A DNA stretch of 64,000 bases from Trebonia sp963767685. GTDB lineage: Bacteria > Actinomycetota > Actinomycetes > Streptosporangiales > Streptosporangiaceae. Position numbers and translations under genes: made by a program. Positions 16,303 to 24,316 of the stretch are shown one piece after another (position 1 is the first letter of the stretch; each line of letters opens with the position of its first letter). Under the pieces are notes generated by a model. It saw only the letters and a list, made by a program, of their open reading frames with translations, searched no databases and was not told the origin of the DNA. The DNA is taken from assembly GCA_963767685.1 (NCBI GenBank), contig CAVYEZ010000005.1, positions 558,001 to 622,000 on the forward strand. The letters run 5' to 3'.

Positions 16303-17586
16303 GTGACTGAACGTGAGCAGGTGACCGGCGGGGCGGCTGCGGATGCTTCCGGGACGCGCGGGGAAGCCGATGTGCTGCGCGGCGCCATGGTCGATCAGAT
16401 TGTCGCGGACATGGCGCGGTGGCGGCCCCTGCAGCTGGCGGAGGAGCTGCAGGGACCCGTGGAGGCGGCGCTGCGGACCGTGCCGCGGCACCTGTTCACG
16501 CCCGGCGTGCCGCTGGCCAGGGCGTATGAGAATATCCCGGTCGTCATCGAGACCGATGAGGGCAGCGCGGGCCTCAGCCCGGTGTCGGCACCGGGAGCCG
16601 TCGCGCTCATGCTCTCCCAGCTTGACGTGGGCCCCGGCGAGTCGGTGCTGGAGATCGGCAGCGGCGGCTACCAGGCGGCGCTGCTGCGGGAGCTTGTCGG
16701 TCCGCACGGGTCGGTGACCACGATGGACATCGACCCTGACGTCACCGCCCGTGCCCGGGCCTGCCTGGACCGGGCCGGGTACGGCGACGTGCTCACGGTC
16801 TGCGCCGACGGGGAAGACGGCGCGCCCGGGTATGGCCCGTTCGACAAGATCATCGTCGCCGTGCAGGCCTGGGACATCCCGCCGGCCTGGACCGGGCAGC
16901 TCGCCCCGGACGGCCGGCTCGTGCTCCCGCTGCTGACCCGGGGCCTGACCAGGTCGTGGGCACTGGACCAGCAGGACGGGCATCTGGTGAGCCGTAGCCG
17001 CTATCCGTGCGCGTTCGTGCCGATGCAGGGGGCGGGGAAGCACCGCCCGTGGTCGGTCCCGGTGGACGAGGCCGGAGTAAGCCTGTCGGGCGACGAACCT
17101 GTGGACGTGGACGGCGCGGCGCTGGCCGGGGTGCTGGCGGCCGAACGGTCCGAAGCCTGGTCCGGCGTCACCGGCCGGACGGGCGAGCACCTGGCCGGCC
17201 TGGACCTCTGGCTGATCACCGTCCCGGGCCAGTGCATTCTCACGGCCAGCCAGGACGCCGTTGACCGCGGCCTGGTCCCCATAGGCTCGAAAGGAGACGC
17301 TCTCGCGCTGGCCGACGGCGGCAGCCTCGCCTACCTGGCCAGGCCGCGCCCGGTCGATGACGAGGGCACGGTCTTCGAACTCGGCGCCTGCGGGCACGGC
17401 CCGCGGGGCGGAGAACTGGCTGAGCGGCTGGCCGGCCAGATCCGGGTCTTTGACCGGGAACACCGCCACGGACCCGGCCCGGTCCTGACCGTCCACCCGG
17501 CCAGCACGCCCGCCAGCGACCTTCCCCCCGGACACATCATCCGCAAGCGCCACACCACGATGGTGCTGTCCTGGCCCGACGGTTGA
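16303..17586 (+). CDS. FxLD-system methyltransferase (PCMT-like)
   Basis: A protein of about 427 residues. The N-terminal half is a protein-L-isoaspartate O-methyltransferase-type domain: VEAALRTVPRHLFTPGVPL, then the SAM-binding VLEIGSGGYQAALLREL, VTTMDIDPDVTARARACLDR and KIIVAVQAWDIPPAWTGQL. The C-terminal half (about 230-427) matches the extension seen in methyltransferases of FxLD lanthipeptide clusters. In those clusters the enzyme is thought to methylate a RiPP precursor, but no precursor, LanB-like dehydratase or cyclase gene is seen nearby. I chose the GTG at 16303 because AAAGGGA lies 9 bases upstream. Confidence 0.78.
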   Translation: MTEREQVTGGAAADASGTRGEADVLRGAMVDQIVADMARWRPLQLAEELQGPVEAALRTVPRHLFTPGVPLARAYENIPVVIETDEGSAGLSPVSAPGAVALMLSQLDVGPGESVLEIGSGGYQAALLRELVGPHGSVTTMDIDPDVTARARACLDRAGYGDVLTVCADGEDGAPGYGPFDKIIVAVQAWDIPPAWTGQLAPDGRLVLPLLTRGLTRSWALDQQDGHLVSRSRYPCAFVPMQGAGKHRPWSVPVDEAGVSLSGDEPVDVDGAALAGVLAAERSEAWSGVTGRTGEHLAGLDLWLITVPGQCILTASQDAVDRGLVPIGSKGDALALADGGSLAYLARPRPVDDEGTVFELGACGHGPRGGELAERLAGQIRVFDREHRHGPGPVLTVHPASTPASDLPPGHIIRKRHTTMVLSWPDG

Positions 17587-17652
17587 CTTGCGGGTACCGG
17601 GCCGGGCAAATAGCTGGATTTCCCCGCGGAGGTAGCCGCCCGGTTGAGCCGG

Positions 17653-17739
17653 TCACGGGACGGGGGCCAGGCCCGCCGGGGTGAGCAGGTAGGCGGCCCG
17701 GTCGTGGCCCGGGTCGGTTACCAGCGCGGTGATGGCGGT
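17653..17739 (-). pseudogene. 3' tail of an unidentified protein
   Basis: A minus-strand reading ends ITALVTDPGHDRAAYLLTPA, GLAPVP and TGA, and has no start. It looks like a genuine C-terminus but I cannot place it. It abuts, back to back, a plus-strand tail beginning near 17742. Confidence 0.3.
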
Positions 17740-17741
17740 CC

Positions 17742-17861
17742 CGCACCGCGACCAACCGGTGCCTCAACTACCTGCGCGGCGAGTCCCGGCGGCCGCGGCC
17801 CGCCGGGCTGCCCGGGCAGAACGCGGGGCGGACGGGCCGGGCGCGGTCCGATGACCCTTAA
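17742..17861 (+). pseudogene. ECF sigma factor-like fragment
   Basis: Forty in-frame codons, RTATNRCLNYLRGESRRPRP and onward to a TAA at 17859-17861. IATNRCLNxLR is the usual end of region 2 in ECF sigma factors, where it is followed by a linker and sigma4. Here the downstream half is missing and no start exists upstream. It was probably left by the deletion that also produced the tail at 17653-17739. Confidence 0.4.
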
Positions 17862-17923
17862 CATCTGCGGAACCTTAGGGTCTGCTCGGAATTACCGTGG
17901 CGCTGGGGGTGTTCCCGTAATTG

Positions 17924-18958
17924 ATGACAGAGGCGATCTTCTTTGCCGTGCTCGCGAGCTTCTGCACGGCCACGGCATCCATATGTCAGCGGATCGGCGC
18001 CAGGAACAGCGAGACGACGGGCTTCGACATCTGGCTCGTCTTCCGTCTCGCCCGGCAGCCGGTCTGGCTGCTCGGCGTGGGAAGCATGATCGGCGGCTTC
18101 CTGTTCCAGCTGACCGCGCTGCACTTTGGCGCGCTCGCCCTGGTCCAGCCCATCCTCGCCATTGAGCTGCTGCTGGTCTTCGGCTACATGGCCATCGCGG
18201 GCGCCGGCCGGGTGCGGGTGCGCCGTCGGGACTGGCTGGCCGCGGCCGCTATGTCCGCGGGGATCGCGGTGTTCCTGGGGCTGGCGTCGCCTTCAGGCGG
18301 GCGGCTGCACGCGCCGGCGCCCGCCTGGCTGCTCGCCGGCCTGATTACCCTCGGCCTGGTCCTCCTGCTGCTGGCCATGGCGTTCGGCCCGGCCGGGCGC
18401 TCAGTCGGGTCCCGGTCGAGGCGGGCCGCCCTGCTCGGCTCGGCCACCGGCATCTCCTGGGGCTTCGTCGCCGCGGTCATCAAGGAGCTCAGCTCGCACA
18501 TCAACGACGGCATCGGCGCGGTCGTCGCTAACTGGTCGCTTTACGTGCTGCTCACGGTCGGGGCGGCGACCATGCTGCTGGCGTCGCACGCGCTGGCGGC
18601 GGGACCGCTGGCCGCCTCGCAGCCAGGCTTCACCGTCCTCGACCCGCTGTCCGCGGGCCTGCTCGGCGTGTTCCTGTTCAGCGAGCACATCAAGACCGGC
18701 GTCTTTGACCTGGCGGGCGAGGCACTGGCGCTGGCCGTGGTCATCGCGGGCGCCTCGATCCTCAGCCACAGCTGCCTGATCCTCGGCGAGGACGAGAAGT
18801 CGCCGGTGAGCTGCCTGCCTTCCGGGTTCCAGGCGCCGGCCGACGGCCGGCGCCGCGAACTCGGGTACGAGCCGGCCGACGCGGCCCCGGCGCCCGCGTC
18901 CGGGACGCCTTCCGCCTCGGCGCAGGCCACGGGTAACGCTGACATTTCAACCCGTTAG
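17924..18958 (+). CDS. DMT-superfamily transporter (EamA-like)
   Basis: A 344-residue membrane protein with about nine or ten predicted helices, starting MTEAIFFAVLASFCTATASI. FQLTALHFGALALVQPILAI and LSAGLLGVFLFSEHIKTG are typical of DMT permeases; the protein ends in a hydrophilic tail of about 50 residues rich in Ala, Pro and Ser. The substrate is unknown; related proteins export metabolites or, in the NIPA branch, carry Mg2+. The ATG at 17924 is preceded by an in-frame TTG and a GGGGGTG sequence. A terminator-like GC hairpin follows the stop. Confidence 0.82.
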   Translation: MTEAIFFAVLASFCTATASICQRIGARNSETTGFDIWLVFRLARQPVWLLGVGSMIGGFLFQLTALHFGALALVQPILAIELLLVFGYMAIAGAGRVRVRRRDWLAAAAMSAGIAVFLGLASPSGGRLHAPAPAWLLAGLITLGLVLLLLAMAFGPAGRSVGSRSRRAALLGSATGISWGFVAAVIKELSSHINDGIGAVVANWSLYVLLTVGAATMLLASHALAAGPLAASQPGFTVLDPLSAGLLGVFLFSEHIKTGVFDLAGEALALAVVIAGASILSHSCLILGEDEKSPVSCLPSGFQAPADGRRRELGYEPADAAPAPASGTPSASAQATGNADISTR

Positions 18959-18971
18959 CCGGGTCAGCGGC

Positions 18972-18995
18972 CCGCGGCCAGACCGCCGGCCGCGG
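18972..18995. terminator. GC hairpin after the transporter gene
   Basis: A perfect 8-bp stem CCGCGGCC/GGCCGCGG with an 8-base loop, directly after the DMT stop. No T-tract is present. Confidence 0.45.
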
Positions 18996-19012
18996 CGCGG
19001 GATACTGGGGCA

Positions 19013-20074
19013 GTGCAGTGGGACATTGAGACGCCGGCGGTAGTCGTCGACACGACGCGGCTAGAACGGAATCTTGACCGGCTGCAGGCCGCGGCCACGG
19101 CGGCCGGAGCGGCGCTGCGGCCGCACGCCAAGACGCACAAGTGCCTGGAGATCGGGCGGCGGCAGGTGGCGCACGGCGCCGTCGGGCTGACCGTGGCGAC
19201 GCTCGCGGAGGCGGAGGCGTTCGCCGCGGACGGCTGCCCGAGCGTGTTCATCGCCTATCCCCTGTGGGCGGGCTCCGCTAACCGGCCCGCGCGGCTCGCG
19301 GCGCTCCGTGAGCGGACGCAGTTGCTGGTGGGCGTGGACAGCGCCACGGCGGCCAAGGCGCTCGCCGCAGCCGTCCCCGGGGCGGGAGTCCTTATCGAGG
19401 TCGATTCCGGGCAGCACCGGTCGGGGATACCGATCGCTCAGGTAGCCGCGCTCGCGACCGCGTGCCGGGCCCTCGGCCTCGACGTGACCGGCGCGTTCAC
19501 GCACCCCGGGCACGCGTACGGTACGCCAGACCCCGCCGTCGTCGCCGCGGCCGCCGCGGATGAGCGGGCCGCGCTCGCCGCCGCGGGCGCCGCGCTCGCG
19601 GGGCTGACGGACAAGGCACCGGTGCTGAGCGGCGGGTCCACGCCCACGGCGGAGGCCGGGGTGGCCGCGCCGCTGACCGAGGTGCGGCCGGGGATTTACG
19701 TGTTCGGCGACCGGCAGCAGATGGCGCTGGCCGGCCTGGCCGAGCAGGACGTCGCCCTCGTGGTCGCGGCCCGCGTCGTGTCCGCCCCGCGCCCGGGCGA
19801 GGCGGTGCTTGACTGCGGTTCCAAGGCGCTGTCCAGCGACCGGCCACCCTGGCTGAAAGGATTCGGGCTGATCCTCGAGGCACCCGAGGCGACAATCGTC
19901 ATGATCAGCGAGGAGCACGCCGTCGTCCACGGCCTCACCGCGCCGCTGCGGGTCGGTGACCTCGTCCGCGTCGTCCCCAACCACGTCTGCCCGGTGGTCA
20001 ACCTGACGGGTGAGCTGCTGACCGCGGACGGAGACGAGCTGACCGGCCGGTGGCAGGTGACGGCGCGCCGTTAA
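19013..20074 (+). CDS. DSD1-type PLP enzyme (D-threonine aldolase/D-serine dehydratase-like)
   Basis: A 353-residue member of the fold-type III PLP family. The N-terminal alanine-racemase-like barrel has PHAKTHK, with the PLP lysine at about 40. The C-terminal domain holds the metal-ligand segment VPNHVCPVVNLT, where His and Cys bind a divalent metal in D-serine dehydratases and D-threonine aldolases. EVDSGQHRSGI is a second family motif. Substrate choice between D-threonine, D-serine and 3-hydroxyaspartate-type amino acids cannot be made from sequence. The GTG at 19013 lies six bases after GATACT, suggesting a leaderless transcript. Confidence 0.85.
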   Translation: MQWDIETPAVVVDTTRLERNLDRLQAAATAAGAALRPHAKTHKCLEIGRRQVAHGAVGLTVATLAEAEAFAADGCPSVFIAYPLWAGSANRPARLAALRERTQLLVGVDSATAAKALAAAVPGAGVLIEVDSGQHRSGIPIAQVAALATACRALGLDVTGAFTHPGHAYGTPDPAVVAAAAADERAALAAAGAALAGLTDKAPVLSGGSTPTAEAGVAAPLTEVRPGIYVFGDRQQMALAGLAEQDVALVVAARVVSAPRPGEAVLDCGSKALSSDRPPWLKGFGLILEAPEATIVMISEEHAVVHGLTAPLRVGDLVRVVPNHVCPVVNLTGELLTADGDELTGRWQVTARR

Positions 20075-20079
20075 GTCCC

Positions 20080-20535
20080 TCACTCGCGCTCGACCCTCCG
20101 CAGCCCGTTGGCCGGCGTCCACCACTCGACGACCAGCAGCGTCGCCTCCTCGTTGAGGCGGGTGAGCACGACCTCAGCGATGTCGGCGCGGAAACGGTCG
20201 CCTTCTGGTCCCTCGGTGACCGGCCCGGCCGCCAGCGCCCGGCCGGATATCTTCGCCTCGCCCGGCCACTGCGCCTCCGCGCCCTCGACCGGGTCAACCG
20301 TCGCGCTATGCAGCGCGAAGCGCGGGTCCCGGAGCAGGTCCGCGCTCTTGCGCGCCTTCGGCATCGAGCCGAAGACCAGCTCGCCGTCCTCGAAGGCCGC
20401 CTCGATCCCGGAGATCCGCGGTGCCCCGTCGGCTCGCACGGTGGCAATTGTCTTGTGCCGGTGAGCATCAAACAGCGCCCGCACCCGTCGCGCGAACTCC
20501 GGCTCTGCCCGGTCCACGTCCCCCCATGCCGTCAT
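20080..20535 (-). CDS. Pyridoxamine 5'-phosphate oxidase-like flavoprotein
   Basis: A 151-residue split-barrel protein: FARRVRALFDAHRHKTIATV, ADGAPRISGIEAAFEDGELV and a conserved SADLLRDPRFALHS helix. This is the general PNPOx-like fold, which binds FMN, F420 or haem; the exact cofactor is not clear. The ATG at 20535 is where similarity begins, although the frame stays open upstream. It converges with the PLP enzyme gene, with five bases between the stops. Confidence 0.8.
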   Translation of the reverse strand: MTAWGDVDRAEPEFARRVRALFDAHRHKTIATVRADGAPRISGIEAAFEDGELVFGSMPKARKSADLLRDPRFALHSATVDPVEGAEAQWPGEAKISGRALAAGPVTEGPEGDRFRADIAEVVLTRLNEEATLLVVEWWTPANGLRRVERE

Positions 20536-20620
20536 GCGCCCATGATCGCACCGATGACCGGCCGCCGCTGGCAGCACCGGCCCGGTCAGCGGTTCGGTCC
20601 GTCCCGGCCGATAATGAGTC

Positions 20621-21150
20621 ATGCGTGACACTTGCGCGGTACTGAGCTGGGCGGCGTCCGGCGCGATGGCGCTTACCGGCATGCCAGACGGCATGCCGGT
20701 GGCTTCACCCGCGCCTGCCCTGGCGATGCTTGGCCAGGTCACGGCGGAGTTCACCCGGGTGACGGGGAAACCGGCCTCACGGTGGACGCCGACCCGGCGG
20801 AGCTGATCGCCGGCCGGGCCGGGTTCGCGGGGCTCACCCGGGGCGGACGGGTTTCCGCCGGGGGAGCCAGCTTCCTGCTGCGCGCGGCGGACGGCTGGTG
20901 CGCGGTCACGCTCAGCCGGCCGGACGACGTCGCGGCGGTACCCGCCGTCGCCGGCGTGCTCGGCCGGGACACGGCTGCCCTGAGCGGATCGTGAGCCGGG
21001 AAGGCGGCGAGCTGATCGACCTGTCCATGCGAGACGTCGCGGCCGCCTTCACCGCCGCCGGACCGGGGATCGCGCCGGACCACGGCCCGCACGAGGTCCT
21101 CCCCGGCGGCGCTGCGCTGGGGACTCGTCGACGAGATAGCGGCCATCACC
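20621..21150 (+). pseudogene. CaiB/BaiF family III CoA-transferase, frameshifted
   Basis: Family segments occur in order but in three frames: SWAASGAMALTGMPDGMPVA from the ATG at 20621, then (after about 20765) GGASFLLRAADGWCAVTLSR, and (after about 20990) GELIDLSMRDVAAAF. The total is far shorter than the normal 390-450 residues, so large internal parts are also missing. The product would not be functional. It fits an acyl-CoA metabolic theme with the neighbouring enoyl-CoA hydratase remnant. Confidence 0.65.
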
Positions 21151-21202
21151 TAGGGCACGACGGGGCGTTCGGGGCGGCGGAATCGCGCGCGCCCCTGGGT
21201 CG

Positions 21203-21820
21203 CTATTCGCGTGTGGCGATGCCCCAGGTGAAGATGTCGGCGAAAGACTTCGCTACTTCCTTGACCGAGAAATGGCCGCCGGCCCGCAGCGACAGGTAGG
21301 TGTAGTTGTGCATGCCCAGCCACGCGATGACCGCGAGCCGGGTGTCAAGCGGCCGGAAGTCGCCGGACTCAATGCCCTGCTGGAAGACGGCCTCGACCCG
21401 CCGCTCGTAAGCGCGCCGCCGCTGCCGGAACGTCTCGGCGTTCTTGCCGGTCAGCGCCGGGAAATCGTGCAGGAACACCCAGACGTGGTCGGGGAACCGG
21501 AAGATGACGTCAAGGAGCTCTTCCCCGAGCATCGCCAGTTGCTCCGTCGGCGTGCCGTCCGCCAGGCTCACCCGGTCCGCGCCCAGCATGACCTCGTCCA
21601 TGACCCGGTCGTGGATGGCGGCGAGCAACTGCTCCTTGGAGCCGATGTAGTAGTAGAGGGCTCCCTTGCCGATGCCGTTCGCCTCGCAGAGCTCGGTCGT
21701 GCTCGTCGCGTGGTAGCCGCGCTGGGCGAACACCTTCGCTGACGTGTCCACGATCTCGTGGCGGCGTGCCTGCCACTTGGCACTCTTGCCCTGCTTGTCC
21801 TTCATCCTGGTCTGCGGCAT
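21203..21820 (-). CDS. TetR-family transcriptional regulator
   Basis: A 205-residue regulator. The N-terminal HTH reads HEIVDTSAKVFAQRGYHATS followed by GIGKGALYYYIGSKEQLLAA; the C-terminal ligand domain contains RRRAYERRVEAVFQQGIESG, typical of regulators of fatty-acid or acyl-CoA genes. Palindromes with the consensus ACCGACyyGTCrG lie 52-63 bases upstream of its start, at 21995-22006 and, in a weaker form, at 23563-23574. They suggest autoregulation and control of the now-decayed ECH and LLM genes. Confidence 0.88.
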   Translation of the reverse strand: MPQTRMKDKQGKSAKWQARRHEIVDTSAKVFAQRGYHATSTTELCEANGIGKGALYYYIGSKEQLLAAIHDRVMDEVMLGADRVSLADGTPTEQLAMLGEELLDVIFRFPDHVWVFLHDFPALTGKNAETFRQRRRAYERRVEAVFQQGIESGDFRPLDTRLAVIAWLGMHNYTYLSLRAGGHFSVKEVAKSFADIFTWGIATRE

Positions 21821-21871
21821 CGTGCAGCCTCATCTAGTCGGGAGCGTCCGCTGACCATAAAGTAACCTGTT

Positions 21872-21883
21872 CCGACGGGTCGG
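21872..21883. promoter_or_regulatory. Probable TetR operator (copy 1)
   Basis: A perfect palindrome CCGACGGGTCGG upstream of the TetR gene. On the minus strand it reads ACCGACCCGTCGG, matching the site at 21995-22006. Confidence 0.5.
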
Positions 21884-21994
21884 TCTCGGAAGGCGCTCCA
21901 GCAAAGAGCCATGGCCAGCGAGGTCGGAGTCAGCCAAGGTATCAATATCCCGTTCGCGCGCGGGCCGCTACCGTCAGTTAATATTATAACTACC

Positions 21995-22006
21995 GACTGG
22001 TCAGTC
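21995..22006. promoter_or_regulatory. Probable TetR operator (copy 2)
   Basis: GACTGGTCAGTC, with five-base perfect arms, next to another AT-rich dyad (AGTTAATATTATAACT at 21975-21990). It lies between the TetR gene and the 3' end of the enoyl-CoA hydratase remnant. Confidence 0.5.
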
Positions 22007-22032
22007 TATTCAAGAAGGCTGCTCAGACCCGG

Positions 22033-22548
22033 TTACTGGCCGAGGAACGTCGCCTTCCCTGGCCCGTCGCCGGTGAAGCCGCGCAGCCCTCGCCGCCCGT
22101 CCTCGCTCGCGAAGTACCTGGTGATCAGGTCGGCCTCAAGCGCGAGCCCCGCTCGACGGGGAGATCAAGGGCCGCGTCGACCGCGCGCTTCGCGTAGCGG
22201 AGGGCCAGTGGCCCCCGCGCGTAGCCGAGCGCTTCCGTGACGGCCGCGTCAAGCAGCTCGTCGTCCTCGATCACCCGGTCCACCAGCCCGATCGCCAGGG
22301 CCTCGTCCGCCGCGACCATGCGGCCGGACAGGATCAGTTCCTTGGCCCGCCCCGGCCCCACGAGCCGCGGGAGCCGCTGCGTTCCGCCGGAGCCCGGCAT
22401 GATGCCCAGCGTGACCTCGGGGAGCCCGAACACGGCGGAGCCCGGCGCACCGGAAGTCGGCGGCGAGCGCCAGCTCGCAGCCGCCGCCGAGGGCGTAACC
22501 GCCGACCGCGGCCACCGTGATCTGCGGTGCCGTCGCGAGCGCGTTTCC
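22033..22548 (-). pseudogene. Enoyl-CoA hydratase/isomerase, truncated and frameshifted
   Basis: Read on the minus strand: ALATAPQITVAAVGGYALGG, then GCELALAADFR (the crotonase oxyanion region); after a frame change near 22445, FGLPEVTLGIMPGSGGTQRL; and after another near 22145, LITRYFASEDGRRGLRGF to a TAA at 22033-22035. About 85 N-terminal residues are missing and at least two indels are present. It was originally a beta-oxidation type enzyme. Confidence 0.75.
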
Positions 22549-22661
22549 GCTACTTCCTCACCGACGCCCACTGACGGCGCGTGTATAGCGCAATTCCCCT
22601 TGACTAAGGGCTCCGCCTCCGCACCGCGGCCGTAGTACCCGGAATGTCCGGGCCCGTTTCA

Positions 22662-22710
22662 TGATTGTGTTAATTCTGAGCGTCTACGACGCTCAGAATT
22701 AACACAATCA
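22662..22710. terminator. 23-bp perfect hairpin at the end of the SepF-like gene
   Basis: The arms at 22662-22684 and 22688-22710 are perfectly complementary around a TAC loop. The left arm begins TGATTGTGTTAATTCTGAGC; compare the arm at 3384, TGACTGTGTGAGTTCTGCGC. The TAA stop of the minus-strand SepF-like gene is at 22670-22672, inside the structure. It probably terminates transcription, although there is no T-tract. Confidence 0.7.
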
Positions 22711-23125
22711 CGGCAGACGCGAGCACAGGGGCAATGATCACGCCCGGTTTGCGGTAAATGTAGCGCCTGCTGGTAAGCGAAGGGGGTTCGGGGGCTTGCG
22801 GCAAATGCGGCGCGCCTACTAGCCATTGGCCCGGCGACTGTAATGCCTGGTTAAAGAAACCTTCCTCGGTCAAAGCATTATGTGTGGTGAGAATGTCCGC
22901 GCCAGCGGGCACGATCAAGAATGTGCGCCTGGAAAGCCGCTCGATGTCGCCGCAGAGACCGAGGATAAGACCTGAGGCGAAATCTATGATGCGTTCGGCT
23001 TCCGCATTATCCATGTCTTCCAGGTTGATGATTACCGGAATTTCCTGGCGAAAGTACTCACCGATGGTGGCGCCATCGCGAAAGTTTCGCGGACGCACTA
23101 CTGCGATTTGGATACCGTCACCCAT
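22670..23125 (-). CDS. SepF-like protein with C-terminal membrane segment
   Basis: A 151-residue protein whose residues about 5-85 form a SepF/DUF552 domain: RPRNFRDGATIGEYFRQEIP, VIINLEDMDNAEAERIIDFA, LILGLCGDIERLSRRTFLIV. SepF links FtsZ to the membrane in Gram-positives, normally through an N-terminal amphipathic helix. Here that helix is absent; instead a basic stretch (SRRYIYRKP) leads into a C-terminal hydrophobic segment VIIAPVLASAVIVLILSVV. That suggests a paralogue anchored from its C-terminus. No cell-division gene is nearby. The ATG at 23125 lacks a clear ribosome-binding site. Confidence 0.8.
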   Translation of the reverse strand: MGDGIQIAVVRPRNFRDGATIGEYFRQEIPVIINLEDMDNAEAERIIDFASGLILGLCGDIERLSRRTFLIVPAGADILTTHNALTEEGFFNQALQSPGQWLVGAPHLPQAPEPPSLTSRRYIYRKPGVIIAPVLASAVIVLILSVVDAQN

Positions 23126-23376
23126 GATGCCCGACGAGACCGAGCCAGGCGTGGGCGTCGCGTTGCACTACGCTGACCTCCGTCGATACGAGTCGATTCA
23201 TGGTCCTCTGGCGAAACTGTGGTTGATGACTAAAACCGCAGTGAACCAGACTGCATCAGACTCTAACAACGGAAGCCGTCCGCGGCACATCAACACGCCG
23301 GGGCGGGAATTAGGGATGAAACGCTTCCCGGTGGTCGTGGGCACGCGGTACCAGTCACGGGCGCTGATGCCGGCGG

Positions 23377-23545
23377 TCCGCCCGGCCGCCAGGGCCAGGA
23401 CCATCCACGGGTCGGCGTAGAGGGCAGGCGAGTCGTAACACCACGCCCGCCGGTAGCCCAGGCGCTCGGCCAGCTGGATGTGGGCAGGGGTGTCGAGCGA
23501 CGGCGCGAACACACAGGAGACCGCGGGCAGCCAGGCGCGTTCCAT
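23377..23545 (-). pseudogene. LLM-class flavin/F420 oxidoreductase, 5' remnant
   Basis: From the ATG at 23545 the reading is SCVFAPSLDTPAHIQLAERL followed by GYRRAWCYDSPALYADPWM, a classical N-terminus of luciferase-like monooxygenases. Similarity ends near 23377 and the rest (about 250 residues) is absent. An ACTGGTCAGT half-palindrome at 23564-23573 lies just upstream, like the TetR operators at 21.9-22.0 kb. Confidence 0.65.
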
Positions 23546-23562
23546 GGCTACGAATGTAGACC

Positions 23563-23574
23563 AACTGGTCAGTA
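23563..23574. promoter_or_regulatory. Probable TetR operator (copy 3)
   Basis: AACTGGTCAGTA within ACCAACTGGTCAGTACAGAC, about 20 bases upstream of the LLM remnant start. It shares ACTGGTCAGT with the operator at 21995-22006. Confidence 0.45.
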
Positions 23575-23594
23575 CAGACAATGGCGCGTTTATT

Positions 23595-23628
23595 TGTTAA
23601 GGAGGGAACCTTATTCGTTAAGGAGGGA
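23595..23628 (+). repeat. Tandem GTTAAGGAGGGAA repeat
   Basis: Two neighbouring copies of GTTAAGGAGGGAA, 20 bases apart, on the plus strand. A further copy, identical over GTTAAGGAGGGAAGCG, lies on the minus strand at about 7528-7543 upstream of the 59-residue ORF. No gene follows on the plus strand here. Confidence 0.45.
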
Positions 23629-23689
23629 AGCGCCGTCGCCCGGGATTCAAGAATGATCACCGAGGCGCACGGGTGATTTCCCCGGGCGC

Positions 23690-24166
23690 CGTTGGGCCAG
23701 AGGAGCTGGCGGTAGAGCTGCGAACTCGGCTCGCACGGGGCGGGGTGTAGTTCGTTGACGGTGAGGGTGGCGGCGAATGTGCCGGCTATCCCCTGGTAGG
23801 CGCCGGCGCCCGAGCCGGGCACGATCGGAACGTTACCGCTGACGCTCACATAGTCCGAGCAGGTACTGGGGATGGTTGCCGTCATGCTGCCTGGGGGGGG
23901 GTGCCTAGGGCCTTGGTGAACTTCGCGCTGATGCCCGCGAAGGACAGCCGGAATGTGCCGTGCGCCAGCTTCAGCAGCAACTAGGCGGCGTGCTTGGCGG
24001 GGACCGTACTGGCGGGCGCGACCTCGTCGGCGCTCCCGGAGTCGCCGACGACGGGGCCGGAGATGACGGATGAGAGGACAGGGTTGTCGCTGTTGACGCT
24101 GTAGACGGTGAGGTGCGTCAGGGAAAGCGGGGCGGCGGGCTTGCCCGTCGCCGCCTTGGCAGTCAC
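23690..24166 (-). pseudogene. Secreted beta-barrel-like protein, decayed
   Basis: Pieces of one protein appear in order in different frames: LTHLTVYSVNSDNPVLSSVI (ends in a stop at 23981), GTFRLSFAGISAKFTKALGT, and PGSGAGAYQGIAGTFAATLT. A run of nine G (C on the coding strand) at about 23892-23900 marks one frameshift. The motifs resemble small secreted actinobacterial beta-rich proteins of unknown function. No intact start or signal peptide remains. Confidence 0.5.
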
Positions 24167-24316
24167 CGCGGGCGCCGTGGAGGTGTCCGCCCCTGATGGT
24201 GTTCGAGGGCTGGGTAAAGCACCGTGCCAGCGGGCAGAAGTGGCCGCTTCGCGTGTGGGAGCAGGGACGTTTCACGAAGCCTCGCGACTAGATTGCGTCC
24301 CGCGTCTGGAGCGACG

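Noticed and set aside
16207..17553. A 448-codon minus-strand frame opposite the FxLD-type methyltransferase
   Set aside because: Arg/Gly/Ala/His-rich with no motifs; it is the antisense shadow of a clearly coding plus-strand gene.
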